Positions 17,067 to 25,237 of a stretch of DNA of 64,000 nt are shown here, piece after piece; the first letter of the stretch is position 1; every line of letters begins with the position of its first letter. The notes beneath the pieces were generated by a model. The model did no database searches and had not been told where the DNA came from. It saw nothing but the letters and a program-made list of their open reading frames with translations. Source of the stretch: CAILZL01 sp049840395 (GTDB lineage Bacteria; Pseudomonadota; Gammaproteobacteria; Steroidobacterales; Steroidobacteraceae); the NCBI GenBank assembly GCA_049840395.1, contig JASGLD010000004.1:157936-221935 (forward strand), read 5' to 3'. The position numbers and the translations under genes were made by a program.

Positions 17067-17778
17067 AACCCGCGCCGCGCCGCGCCAACTGTCTTTGCCC
17101 ATACGGTTGCGCGCCAGTTCCGTATTCAATAGCTATCACGTAGGTCCCAATGCCGACGTCATTGCCGTGCTCACCGATTTGCCGTCTGTGGGACCCAGTC
17201 CAGTGGTGTTTGTGTATGGTGGTGCCGGTGTGGGCAAGACACATCTGTTGCAGGCGTTGTGCGCGCGTGCCGGCGAGCAGCAACAACAGGCGGCTTATCT
17301 GCCGCTGCGTGAACTGCATGCCTATGGGCCGGAACTGTTGGCAGGCGCCGAAGTCATGTCGCTAGTGTGCCTGGATGACATCGGCATGGTGTTGCGCGAT
17401 GGTGCATGGAATCGCGCCTTGTTCAGCCTGCATCGTGAACTGGAAGAGCGTGGTGGCAAGTTAGTGTTGGCTGACGAACAGCCACCGGCGGCCATTGAAT
17501 TTGCGTTGAAGGATTTGTCTTCGCGCGTACTGGCCGGCACTGTGCTGCGTGTACAGGCACTACTGGAGTCCGATCAAATTGCGGCGTTGCGTTTGCATGC
17601 TCGGCAACGAGGTCTGGAGTTGCCGGATGATGTTGCGGCCTTCTTGTTACGCCGCCTGCCGCGCGACATGAGCACACTGTGTGCATTTCTGGACGAATTG
17701 GATGTTGCTTCATTGGCCGAGCAACGCAAATTGACCATTCCTTTCGTCAAGCATGTGTGGGCGCGGCAGTCGTCTTAG
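17056..17778 (+). CDS. hda: Hda, DnaA regulatory inactivator
   Basis: Hda is a DnaA-related AAA+ protein that, bound to the replication clamp, triggers ATP hydrolysis by DnaA and limits initiation. The 240-residue product starts with a clamp-binding motif QLSLPI near residue 11, then Walker A YGGAGVGKTHLLQ, Walker B LVCLDDIG and the sensor/arginine-finger region DLSSRVLAG. ATG 17056 (MATETRAAPRQLSLP) or ATG 17044 (four residues longer) could be used; both lie inside the end of the preceding gene, indicating coupling. The conserved neighbourhood supports the call. Confidence 0.93.
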   Translation: MATETRAAPRQLSLPIRLRASSVFNSYHVGPNADVIAVLTDLPSVGPSPVVFVYGGAGVGKTHLLQALCARAGEQQQQAAYLPLRELHAYGPELLAGAEVMSLVCLDDIGMVLRDGAWNRALFSLHRELEERGGKLVLADEQPPAAIEFALKDLSSRVLAGTVLRVQALLESDQIAALRLHARQRGLELPDDVAAFLLRRLPRDMSTLCAFLDELDVASLAEQRKLTIPFVKHVWARQSS

Positions 17779-17812
17779 TAGGGGCTATGCATGAGTCGTC
17801 TCTGGCTGTTGC

Positions 17813-18406
17813 TCATACATGTATCTCCCGTTCAATGCTCGATAGGCTGCGTCTGAACGCTGGGCGCGAGTAAATCCGATTGGCGTACCGCTCAATTGCA
17901 GGTGGCATGTCTATCTGCCACGAGCGTAGACGCCAGAGGATTGGCGCAATCGTGGCATCGACGAGTGTAAGTTCGTCTGAAAGGAAGTAGGGTTTCGCCT
18001 TGAAGACATCCGCACTGGCAGCGATTGAGTCGTGCAGGGCTTTGCGGGCTGTCGCCTGATCTAGTCGGTAATCAGTGGGAGTAATCATCTGGTGCCCAAG
18101 GCTGTACCAATCGCGTTCTATCCGGTACATCGCCAATCGGAATTGCGCTCGCATGATCGGATCGATCGGCATTAGCGGTGGATGCGGAAAACGCTCATCG
18201 AGATATTCGATAATGATCCGGGAGTCGTAAAGAACCAGATTCCGATCTACCAGCGTGGGCACGCTATTGTATGGATTAAGATCAAGTAGGTCTTCCGGCA
18301 AATTGCCACCCTGAATATCCACGAGCTCGACAGGTAATCCTTTTTCTGCGATCACTAGCCGGGTGCGGTGACTCCATAGGTCCGACCTGGAAAAAAGCAT
18401 CATCAC
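17813..18406 (-). CDS. SspA-like glutathione-S-transferase-fold protein
   Basis: A 197-residue protein of the stringent starvation protein A family: a GST-fold, RNA-polymerase-associated transcription factor in enterobacteria. Characteristic segments are LFSRSDLWSHRTRLVIAEKG, DLNPYNSVPTLVDR, EYLDERFPHPPLMP and YFLSDELTLVDATIAPILWRL. The PHPPLMP patch is the surface known in E. coli SspA to contact polymerase. It is not next to sspB and petABC, its usual neighbours, but converges on hda. It may thus be a second copy or a relocated gene; the window cannot decide. Confidence 0.85.
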   Translation of the reverse strand: MMMLFSRSDLWSHRTRLVIAEKGLPVELVDIQGGNLPEDLLDLNPYNSVPTLVDRNLVLYDSRIIIEYLDERFPHPPLMPIDPIMRAQFRLAMYRIERDWYSLGHQMITPTDYRLDQATARKALHDSIAASADVFKAKPYFLSDELTLVDATIAPILWRLRSWQIDMPPAIERYANRIYSRPAFRRSLSSIEREIHV

Positions 18407-18652
18407 GTCGGTGTGCCTCTATGGAAATCAATAAAGAATGTCGAAGGCCAATTGTGTGGCCTGGTTTCTTGGTTACAGCGCCTGGGAAATCCACTTTATG
18501 CGGATCGATAGCGGAGCCTGGGCCACGCTGATTAGATGCGTTCATTAACCCTGTTTACCATAGCGATCTTTCAAGGGAACTCATCTCATTGGAGGGTTGC
18601 CGAGATTCGAGTTCTTGGATGAGAAGTGTCATGCACAGTGTCGCCAACTTCT

Positions 18653-19702
18653 TTAGAAGTCCCTGAACCTTTGGGATGCGTAGCGAATCCACGTCAGATT
18701 GAGTTTCCAGCGTCGATCGCGTATCCGTGCGGGGCGTCTTAGCGTTGCCGATGGTGTCTCGCCATATAGCGCCACATAGTTGCGGGAGAACGCATCGAAG
18801 TTCCAGATACCAAAACGTAAAGCAAGGTTCGAAACGTTGTGAGTGTCAGGATCAGCTGCTGTCAACGCCATGCGCATCTCATGTAGTTGGCGCACCTTCA
18901 AAAGCCGCATGGGGCCCACGCCAAAATATTCTCGGAAGACATTACGCAAGGTGCGTTCTGATACGTTTGTAGCGCGACATAGGTCTTGAATGAGTAGCCG
19001 TTGACCTGCGAATGTTTCGATCGCCGCTAGAGTTTTTCTGATGATGTGATCTCGGGGAATTCGATGGCGCCCTGTGTGGTTCGGCTCGGTCTGGCTACAG
19101 GATTCGAGCACCCGTATCGCGGCCATGATGATCTCTTCTTCCGCCACCATAGTGGTGGCGGCTCCAGCGAGTTCAATTCCTTGAGCATTGTCCTCGCACA
19201 ATCGTGAGACCAATAGTTTGGCTGCAGTAACTGCATTCAACTCGGATTGAACTCGTGTGGTAGTTCTGTGCTTGGACAACTTGGTGCTTAGCGAGCCCAG
19301 TAGCTGGGGTTCTAACAGGGGGTGGTCAAGAGGCAGAGTGATGCCTCCCCAAATGGTGGCCTGCTTCGCTGCGAATGTGAAAAGTTTGGTTTCTTCCAGC
19401 AGGATGAGGGAATTGCTATCGAGCGATTCTCCGTCAATATAGATGCGATCCGGCGTGGAGCAGGGTATTCCTAGTGTCAGCGTACCGGGAGAGCCGCTGC
19501 CTGCGAATGTCGATGCGCCACCGATTTGCACCTGTTGGATCGGTACTTGGCCGACCGGAGTCACCTGCAAATACCAGCCTCTCTCGGAACGTGCGGTTGG
19601 GATGAAGCGGCCAGTGAGCCCGTTAATTGCGTCGGCGAACTCCTCGAAATCCTGGAAAAGTATCCTCGTCATAATTCCATGTCCTTGAAGCCTGCGCGAC
19701 AT
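18653..19702 (-). CDS. AraC-family transcriptional regulator
   Basis: A 349-residue regulator. The C-terminal about 110 residues (about 220-325) form the AraC/XylS DNA-binding domain with two helix-turn-helix motifs: LIQDLCRATNVSERTLRNVFREYFGVGPMR and VSNLALRFGIWNFDAFSRNY. The WNFDAFSRNY form, instead of the usual FxxxSxFSRxF, is seen in AraC regulators with a long N-terminal sensor domain of unknown ligand. The N-terminal 215 residues contain LTGRFIPTARSERGWYLQ and no recognised domain. Start alternatives are ATG 19702 and ATG 19672 (MTRILFQDFEEF); the latter looks better conserved. It stands alone, so its targets are unknown. Confidence 0.85.
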   Translation of the reverse strand: MSRRLQGHGIMTRILFQDFEEFADAINGLTGRFIPTARSERGWYLQVTPVGQVPIQQVQIGGASTFAGSGSPGTLTLGIPCSTPDRIYIDGESLDSNSLILLEETKLFTFAAKQATIWGGITLPLDHPLLEPQLLGSLSTKLSKHRTTTRVQSELNAVTAAKLLVSRLCEDNAQGIELAGAATTMVAEEEIIMAAIRVLESCSQTEPNHTGRHRIPRDHIIRKTLAAIETFAGQRLLIQDLCRATNVSERTLRNVFREYFGVGPMRLLKVRQLHEMRMALTAADPDTHNVSNLALRFGIWNFDAFSRNYVALYGETPSATLRRPARIRDRRWKLNLTWIRYASQRFRDF

Positions 19703-20239
19703 TACTCAATCGACATCCATGTGCTTATATGTACTTATCTGTACCTTGGTGCACCGCATTTTTGCCGGAACAGGAGGGTCTTATCGGCAACTGAGCGCTA
19801 TAGTAATTTATTAGCACACCACTATTTGTCACATGCCCGGCTGCAACATACGGTACGTGTCCAGTCTTATGTCTTCCACGGGACATAGTATGGATACAAA
19901 ACGATTTGGTTGAGTTGTTCGTCGAACATTACAGGGGCGGGCGCCTTCTAAAATGGGTGCTCCAGTGTAAAGGAATATTAGAACGATTTAATCTGGTTAA
20001 AGTGGTGGCGCTGCCGGCAGAAATGTTACGAGCAGTTAAGGGCAAGGATGAACATTGGAGGACTGTTTTACCTTGGTGGAACAGAGTGAACCTATGAGCT
20101 GTACTCGGCTACGCTGAAGGGGCGTGAGCTGAGAGCGACCATCGTGTGCGCTGTTAGTGGGTAGATTTCGTTTGGTGATGCTGATGGGCTGAGATTAGGA
20201 ACTGTTCAAAGATAATATTGTGTCACGGGAGGACGTCAT
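19703..20239. other. Gene-poor stretch with a possible ECF-sigma remnant
   Basis: No firm gene. An open frame around 19904-20097 (+) begins DLVELFVEHYRGGRLLKW, reminiscent of the first helix of FecI-type ECF sigma factors (DLVxLFxEHxxxL), but then loses all similarity and stops. Since a FecR-like DUF4880 protein follows at 20240, it may be the remains of a fecI gene. Confidence is low. Confidence 0.3.
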
Positions 20240-20449
20240 ATGTCGGAATCTGATAAAAACGGCGCTCAAATGTTGGTTGGCGAGCAAGCTGCCGATTGGT
20301 TTGTGCAGCTGAAAGATGGTGCACTCAGTGAGGATGAGATACGTCGTTATCTTGATTGGTTGAGACAGTCACCCACCCACGTAGCTGAAATGGACCGCAT
20401 CGAGCAGCTGCATGGCAAGTTGAAGGGCATACTGCTTGGTTCTAAGTGA
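20240..20449 (+). CDS. Orphan DUF4880 (FecR N-terminal) protein 1
   Basis: A 69-residue protein consisting almost only of a DUF4880 domain, the cytoplasmic N-terminal part of FecR anti-sigma regulators: EQAADWFVQLKDGALSEDEIRRYLDWLRQSPTHVAEMDRI. A full FecR would continue with a membrane helix and a periplasmic domain of over 200 residues; none is present, and the frame stops soon after the domain. Good start context (GGGAGGACGTCAT before ATG). It may be a truncated gene or a true stand-alone domain that binds an ECF sigma factor. A related orphan lies 0.5 kb further. Confidence 0.6.
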   Translation: MSESDKNGAQMLVGEQAADWFVQLKDGALSEDEIRRYLDWLRQSPTHVAEMDRIEQLHGKLKGILLGSK

Positions 20450-20957
20450 GTCAATTTGCCTGTTTAATGTTAACTAGTCGTGCGTGTATGGAGTCGCGAG
20501 AGGGAAGCTCGATTTAAGTGCCCGCGTTCAGTGGTATTGATCTATCGCGCGTGCCGGTGCCTTAGTTTGTCGAGCGAGACTGGCTGGAAGGAATATGGCC
20601 TATTCGACAACAGAAATTTCTATACCTTATCCACATTTGCAGTGATCGGCACTATTCAATGAATGGTGTGTAAATGCTTTGAATTCTGGTGTTTAACGGC
20701 GGTATTCCGTTGTGATTGCGTTGCCCTAAATAAGTTTGGGCAGAATGTGTTGGATTCGACATCGGGGCGTGGCGCAGTTGGTGGCGCACTTGCGTTTGCA
20801 AGAGGTCGCGAGTTCGAGTCTCGCCGTCCCGACCACTAAACTAAATATCCATGTGACACTGTCCATATATAGAGGTCACTGGAATGCTATGGCCGGTCTA
20901 ACTAGAGGGAAGTTTTAATTATTGAGAGATTAAGTGGACTTAGATTGAGGACGGCAG
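20450..20957. other. Intergenic stretch between two DUF4880 genes holding a tRNA-like element
   Basis: Apart from the tRNA-like element at 20763-20835 I see no supported gene here. Short open frames are not conserved-looking and have no clear ribosome-binding sites. Confidence 0.6.
20763..20835 (+). pseudogene. tRNA-like element with collapsed anticodon arm
   Basis: A 73-nt element folds as a tRNA: 7-bp acceptor stem CGGGGCG / CGTCCCG (one G-T), discriminator A and encoded CCA; D arm GCGC / GCGC with loop AGTTGGTG; and a perfect T arm GCGAG-TTCGAGT-CTCGC with canonical TTCGA loop. The anticodon arm is abnormal: CTTGC-GTTT-GCAAG leaves only a 4-nt loop where 7 are required, so two to three bases appear lost. 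It is probably a tRNA pseudogene or an integration-site remnant; the surrounding low-G+C, island-like genes fit that. Confidence 0.7.
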
Positions 20958-21302
20958 GTGTTAGAGCGCCGCAACAATCAAAAATCGGTACGGCTTGCTC
21001 GAGAAGCGGCTGGATGGTTTGCGCGTCTGCAAGACGATGATCTCGGAGCGAGAGAGCGACGACGCTACGCCCATTGGTTGAAGCGATCGCCGCATCATCT
21101 TGCGGAAATGCTAAAGCTTTACCGTCTTGCGAGCTGGCTGCGTGACACGGAGATGAAAGGCCTGGTTTCGAGTTCTGAGGCGGGATCATCTGGAAGATCA
21201 CGGGGTAATAAATTTTTTTCCGGCGCCACATTCAGAGCTGTATTTCGGTGCCCGCGGATTGGTGTGGCGATTAGAAAATTTTTTCAGCGACGATATCCAT
21301 AG
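20958..21302 (+). CDS. Orphan DUF4880 (FecR N-terminal) protein 2
   Basis: A 114-residue protein with an N-terminal DUF4880 domain (AREAAGWFARLQDDDLGARERRRYAHWLKRSPHHLAEML), related to the one at 20240, followed by a basic, Ser/Gly-rich tail (SSEAGSSGRSRGNKFFSG) with no membrane helix and no FecR periplasmic domain. It starts 9 bp after a weak purine stretch (GGACGG). Either a degraded fecR or an unusual small regulator. Two such orphans in tandem without an intact sigma gene or receptor nearby is odd. Confidence 0.55.
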   Translation: MLERRNNQKSVRLAREAAGWFARLQDDDLGARERRRYAHWLKRSPHHLAEMLKLYRLASWLRDTEMKGLVSSSEAGSSGRSRGNKFFSGATFRAVFRCPRIGVAIRKFFQRRYP

Positions 21303-21428
21303 TTATGATGTATTTCCTCCTTGAGCTTCAAGGTTGCTACATCGCCAATTAGTTCATTCGTATTCCACGGGGCGGCGAAAAATATCTGGATAACAAGTGA
21401 ACTTCCATTGAGAATTTGATAAGGGGAT

Positions 21429-21698
21429 TTAAGTTTCTGCCTCTCGAATAATTTTCAAAAGGTAGGTACCCAAGCCAGTGCACACACGCTCTAACGTGGA
21501 AAGCTGGAGATATTTTCCCCCGTGCTACATTGCGCGGTAGTAGGCGCGGTGCATGGGGATTTTATCTGCGAATGCTTCCTGGCTCAGCGCAAGGCGCTCT
21601 CTGCGTTTCCGGATGGCATTTCGTAGATGCTTTTTGCGCGCTAAATCCCTAAGAGGATTGAACGACTGGTGGGCCTCATGCTGGCGCTGAAAGTTCAT
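21429..21698 (-). pseudogene. XRE-family helix-turn-helix regulator interrupted by one in-frame amber codon
   Basis: Reading the minus strand gives an 89-codon frame for a small lambda-repressor-like regulator. The N-terminal part contains LRNAIRKRRERLALSQEAFA and MHRAYYRAM, the first helices of an XRE domain; the frame then meets TAG (21527-21525) and continues in the same frame with HGGKYLQLSTLERVCTGLG and TYLLKIIREAET to a TAA. The resumed part is exactly the missing C-terminal half of the domain, so a single nonsense change, probably from GAG, interrupts an otherwise intact gene. Its ATG overlaps the first ATG of the divergent unknown gene at 21697. Confidence 0.8.
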
Positions 21699-21738
21699 GA
21701 ATAACAGAAGGAGTAAGCGTATCTCTGCGGAGAATGAG

Positions 21739-21966
21739 ATGTATGCTAGACCGGTTGCTGATCGGATCGAGGCTGAGCGCAGACGGATTTTCAGCGCGAT
21801 GGGTATTATTGATTGCTGCCGTTTTCTGCATGAATACTTATCGGTCCAAAATGACGAATGGCCGGATATTGTTAGTGTATTGGCCGCTGCGCATGAGTTA
21901 CTTGATCAGGTGGCTGACAAGCTTGGATCTCTGGTCGATGAGGAGCAGGTACGGCGATCCGAGTAA
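21739..21966 (+). CDS. Small unknown protein, paralogue of the converging gene at 22032
   Basis: A 75-residue product when started at ATG 21739, which has GCGGAGA a few bases upstream; an in-frame ATG at 21697 would add 14 residues and clash with the XRE start. I recognise no family. It is alpha-helical and soluble: DRIEAERRRIFSAMGIIDCC, then PDIVSVLAAAHELLDQVADK. The pattern IExERxRxxxAxxIxxC..PDxxxVAxELLxQxxDxLxSL is shared with the protein at 22032-22487, so the two belong to one family. Located in an island-like region. Confidence 0.5.
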   Translation: MYARPVADRIEAERRRIFSAMGIIDCCRFLHEYLSVQNDEWPDIVSVLAAAHELLDQVADKLGSLVDEEQVRRSE

Positions 21967-22031
21967 TGTGATCTATCCGAGCTGGGTCGAAATAAGATGT
22001 AAGTCTAGCAATATATGCCTTAATCTAAGGG

Positions 22032-22487
22032 TTAGGAAAGGGCTTCTAAGCTGGGTGATGCAATATAGATAACATTCTCGCTGTCACGTACCTCGTGTTC
22101 ATTGTTCGGATCGAGTTCCGGTATTTCGTTTTCAGCATGAGGAGATGCTGCATTCTCGAGTGCTTGGATCATCGGTCTAAGCCTAAGCGAGTCGAGCTGA
22201 TCGATGGATTGATTCAATAGTTCCTGCGCTACTTGTAAGGCGTCAGGATAGTAGGTCGCGCCGGCAGTGTTTTCACATTCCATTGCGACGAGTGCGCAAT
22301 TCAATATCGCCTGTGCCTTCATCAGTCGGGCGCGCTCTGTCTCGATAACATCTATCAGTTCGACGCTGCATTTTGCTACTGAATCAATATGCTTACGCTG
22401 GTGTTTTGCTAATGTGATTCTTGTTGATATGGATACGGCTCCGCCGCGCGCGCGGCGGGTCGACACGGTATCTGTCTTTGCCATCAT
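22032..22487 (-). CDS. Unknown helical protein, paralogue of the gene at 21739
   Basis: A 151-residue protein (or 150 from the second ATG). The N-terminus is basic (STRRARGGAVSISTRITLAK), the middle is helical (DVIETERARLMKAQAILNC, PDALQVAQELLNQSIDQLDS) and the tail is acidic (ENEIPELDPNNEHEVRDSE). The middle aligns with the converging small protein 66 bp away. No known domain is recognised. A basic N-terminus plus acidic tail would fit a nucleic-acid- or protein-binding regulator, but that is inference. Base composition is lower in G+C than the flanking core genes. Confidence 0.55.
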   Translation of the reverse strand: MMAKTDTVSTRRARGGAVSISTRITLAKHQRKHIDSVAKCSVELIDVIETERARLMKAQAILNCALVAMECENTAGATYYPDALQVAQELLNQSIDQLDSLRLRPMIQALENAASPHAENEIPELDPNNEHEVRDSENVIYIASPSLEALS

Positions 22488-22640
22488 CCATCCCTCCCGT
22501 GAAAATTAATCGCAGTATGAGTGGTCCCAGAAGTGCGCCTCATTCGACTTCAGGTGCAAGTGGATTGTTGAGTGTCGTTGAAAATTGACCCATCTCAAGG
22601 GGTGATGGTCATCAAGAATTGACCCAGGTAATCGGCATTA

Positions 22641-22663
22641 CCCTGCTCATTTTTGAGCAGGGG
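22641..22663 (+). promoter_or_regulatory. Hairpin just upstream of istA
   Basis: CCCTGCTCA-TTTT-TGAGCAGGG forms a 9-bp stem ending 9 bases before the istA start. Such structures in insertion sequences often stop or mask read-in transcripts from outside and so limit transposase synthesis; the role here is inferred. Confidence 0.5.
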
Positions 22664-22671
22664 AAGTTGGA

Positions 22672-24189
22672 GTGATCACCATGGGTATGTTGGCGAAGAT
22701 CAAGCGGATGCGTTTCCGCGAGAAGTTATCGATTCGAGAGATTGTGAACAGCACGGGACTGGCCAGGAACACCGTGCGCACTTGGTTGAGGCAAGTGAGC
22801 GATCAGGAACCGCGTTATCCAGCGCGGGTCAGGCGTAGTGTTTTAGATCCTTACAAAGATCAACTGCGAAGTTGGCTGCAAGCGGACCATCGTCGGCCTG
22901 TGCGTGATCGACGCACGGCCATGGTGATGTTCCGCTTACTACAGGCCCGTGGCTATCCGGGTGGCTATAAGCGTGTGTCGCATTTTGCCCGCGCGTGGCG
23001 CGAGGAGCAGGCAGCTTTACCGAGTCGGTCGGGCTATGTGCCGCTTAAGTTTGAGCTGGGGGAAGCGTTCCAATTTGATTGGAGCTGCGAGTACGCCGTA
23101 ATCAGCGGCGTGCGACATCGCCTGGAGGTGGCGCATATCAAGCTGGCGTCGAGTCGAGCGTTCTGGGTGGTCGCTTATCCCACTCAAACTCATGAAATGT
23201 TGTTCGACGCCCATGCGCGAGCGTTCGCCGCCTTTGGTGGCGTGCCCAAGCGGGGCATTTACGACAACATGAAAACGGCCGTGGATCGGATCGGGCGTGG
23301 CAAAGAACGCGTGATTAATGCTCGCTTCCAAGCCATGTGTAATCACTACCTGTTTGAACCGGAGTTTTGCAATCGAGCTGCGGGCTGGGAAAAAGGCATC
23401 GTTGAAAAGAACGTACAGGATCGTCGCCGGCAGTTGTGGCAAGGGGTTAACCAGCAGCACTGGTCATCACTCTCCGCGCTCAATGACTGGCTGGCGGCCG
23501 AATGCAAAGCGGCCTGGTTGGATATGCGTCACCCCGATTCGCCAGACTTAACCTTGGTCGATGCGTTAGAGCAGGAACAAGATCAGCTAATGCCCTTGCC
23601 TCGGGCCTTTGATGGCTACGTGGAGCACAGCGTGCGGGTCTCGAGTACGGCTTTGGTGCTTCATCATCGCAATCGCTATAGCGTGCCGAGCGAACACGCT
23701 CATCACATCCTGAGTCTGCGGGTGTATCCCACCGAATTAGTGATGATCGCCGAAGGCTTGGAAGTGGCCCGCCATGACCGCAGCTTCCAACGCGATCAAA
23801 CGTTCTACGACTGGCAGCACTATATCCCGCTGCTGGAGCGCAAGCCGGGCGCGCTTCGCAACGGGGCGCCCTTTACCACGATGCCTGAACCGCTCATGCA
23901 GCTACGACATAGCTTGCTACGGCATGTGGGAGGGGATCGAGTCATGGCTCAAGTGTTGGCGGCCGTGCCGACGCATGGGCTGGAGGCCGTGCTGGTGTCC
24001 GTTGAGCTGGCCTTAGAGTCAGGTCGTCCCAGTGGCGAGCATGTGCTGAATGTCTTGGCGCGTCTGAAAGGTGAAACGCTGACTGCGCAAACGCCTGAGA
24101 CCACCCTGACCTTAGTCGAAGAACCGCGAGCAAATGTCCAACGTTACGACGGGCTGCGTCCCGTAGAGGAAACCTGTGATGTCGATTGA
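22672..24189 (+). CDS. istA: IS21-family transposase IstA
   Basis: A 505-residue transposase. An N-terminal helix-turn-helix (MRFREKLSIREIVNSTGLARNT) is followed by a DDE integrase core: FQFDWSCEYA supplies the first Asp, GVPKRGIYDNMKTAV the second, and GWEKGIVEKNVQDRRR the Glu. The C-terminal part carries the Mu-type beta-barrel (YSVPSEHAHHILSLRVYP). Start is GTG 22672 or ATG 22681. It overlaps istB by 11-14 bp, as is usual. It appears intact. Confidence 0.95.
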   Translation: MITMGMLAKIKRMRFREKLSIREIVNSTGLARNTVRTWLRQVSDQEPRYPARVRRSVLDPYKDQLRSWLQADHRRPVRDRRTAMVMFRLLQARGYPGGYKRVSHFARAWREEQAALPSRSGYVPLKFELGEAFQFDWSCEYAVISGVRHRLEVAHIKLASSRAFWVVAYPTQTHEMLFDAHARAFAAFGGVPKRGIYDNMKTAVDRIGRGKERVINARFQAMCNHYLFEPEFCNRAAGWEKGIVEKNVQDRRRQLWQGVNQQHWSSLSALNDWLAAECKAAWLDMRHPDSPDLTLVDALEQEQDQLMPLPRAFDGYVEHSVRVSSTALVLHHRNRYSVPSEHAHHILSLRVYPTELVMIAEGLEVARHDRSFQRDQTFYDWQHYIPLLERKPGALRNGAPFTTMPEPLMQLRHSLLRHVGGDRVMAQVLAAVPTHGLEAVLVSVELALESGRPSGEHVLNVLARLKGETLTAQTPETTLTLVEEPRANVQRYDGLRPVEETCDVD

Positions 24190-24979
24190 AATCCAACATC
24201 GTCTTAAAGAACTTAAGCTCTATGGCATGTCACTCGGCTGGCCGGAACTGGTCGCCCAAGCACGCCATCGGGAGTTCGATCCAGAGCACTTCATGACCGA
24301 ACTCATCGCGGCGGAAATCGCTGAGCGAGAAGTCAAATCAAGAACCTATCAGATGAAAGCAGCGCGCTTCCCGGTGCATCGGGATCTGGCCGGTTTTGAC
24401 TTTACGCAATCGCGTGTCGATGAAACACTGATCCGCCGGCTACACACCTGCGAGTTCCTAGGCACGGCGCAGAATGCGGTGTTGATCGGTGGTCCTGGAA
24501 CTGGAAAAACCCACTTGGCCACTGCTCTCGGGGTCGAGGCACTGCGGCATCACCGCCGTGTCCGGTTCTTATCCACTATCGAGCTGGTGAATGCGCTGGA
24601 GCAGGAGAAGGCACAAGGAAAGCAGGGGCAGCTCGCTTATCGGCTGACGCATGTGGACCTCATCATCCTAGACGAGTTGGGATATCTACCCTTCAGTCAA
24701 TCCGGTGGCGCGTTGTTGTTCCATATGCTCTCAAAGCTGTATGAACGCACCAGCGTAATCATCACCACTAATCTTAGCTTTAGTGAATGGTCCACCGTGT
24801 TTGGCGATGACAAACTAACGACGGCATTGCTCGACCGACTTACACATCACTGCCATATCGTTGAAACCGGCAATGACTCATGGCGCTTTAGAAACAGCAC
24901 GGCCGCAACCGGCAAGAAGTCACGTCAATCTAAGAACGCAGGAGCCGCAGAACAAAATCACTTATCGACCACAAGTTGA
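24179..24979 (+). CDS. istB: IS21-family ATPase helper IstB
   Basis: IstB is a DnaA/DnaC-like AAA+ ATPase that remodels target DNA for IstA. It has Walker A GGPGTGKTHLATALG, Walker B LIILDELGYLPFS, sensor 1 TTNLSFSEW and the terminal DRLTHHCHIVETGNDSWRFR. The frame is also open from GTG 24176; ATG 24179 (MSIEIQHRLKELKLYGM) is preferred. The end is basic and variable. Intact and in the normal istAB order. Confidence 0.95.
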   Translation: MSIEIQHRLKELKLYGMSLGWPELVAQARHREFDPEHFMTELIAAEIAEREVKSRTYQMKAARFPVHRDLAGFDFTQSRVDETLIRRLHTCEFLGTAQNAVLIGGPGTGKTHLATALGVEALRHHRRVRFLSTIELVNALEQEKAQGKQGQLAYRLTHVDLIILDELGYLPFSQSGGALLFHMLSKLYERTSVIITTNLSFSEWSTVFGDDKLTTALLDRLTHHCHIVETGNDSWRFRNSTAATGKKSRQSKNAGAAEQNHLSTTS

Positions 24980-25052
24980 GTAAACTAACTACTAAAAAAG
25001 GTGGGTCAATTTTAGATGACAATCCTGGGTCAGTTTTGCACGGCCATCAACA

Positions 25053-25170
25053 GCCTGGCATCAGCTTCGAGGAATTGGTCGGTGAAATGGTCAGCGAAGA
25101 TTTAGAGCTGGCCGAACGCGATGCACTGATAGAGCGAGAGGGTTTCCGTTCTTACAGTTATCGAGAATAG
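25053..25170 (+). pseudogene. 3' part of a small unknown gene apparently interrupted by the IS21 element
   Basis: The frame ISFEELVGEMVSEDLELAERDALIEREGFRSYSYRE is open from inside the IS end to a stop at 25170. On the other side of the element an ATG at 22517 opens MSGPRSAPHSTSGASGLL up to the IS. If bases 22573-25052 are removed, the two halves join in frame into a 57-residue acidic protein. I do not recognise it. Joining in frame has a one-in-three chance of happening by accident. Confidence 0.4.
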
Positions 25171-25237
25171 ACCAGGTTGGCGCAGGGTAGTTACGCGCCG
25201 GCAATTTATCCATAAACACACGACTTGCTTAAACAAC

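Larger units (their letters stand above)
22573..25052 (+). mobile_element. IS21-family insertion sequence, complete
   Basis: A 2.48-kb element containing istA and istB. Ends are TGT...ACA, with repeated subterminal blocks ending TTGACCC: left at about 22580-22591 and 22615-22624, right (inverted) at 25003-25013 and 25027-25037, matching the multiple terminal repeats of IS21-type elements. I could not match a clear 4-8 bp target duplication. Exact ends are therefore tentative by a few bases. Confidence 0.85.

Noticed and set aside
20763..20835. Ordinary functional tRNA gene
   Set aside because: The anticodon arm leaves only a 4-nt loop, so no standard anticodon can be read.
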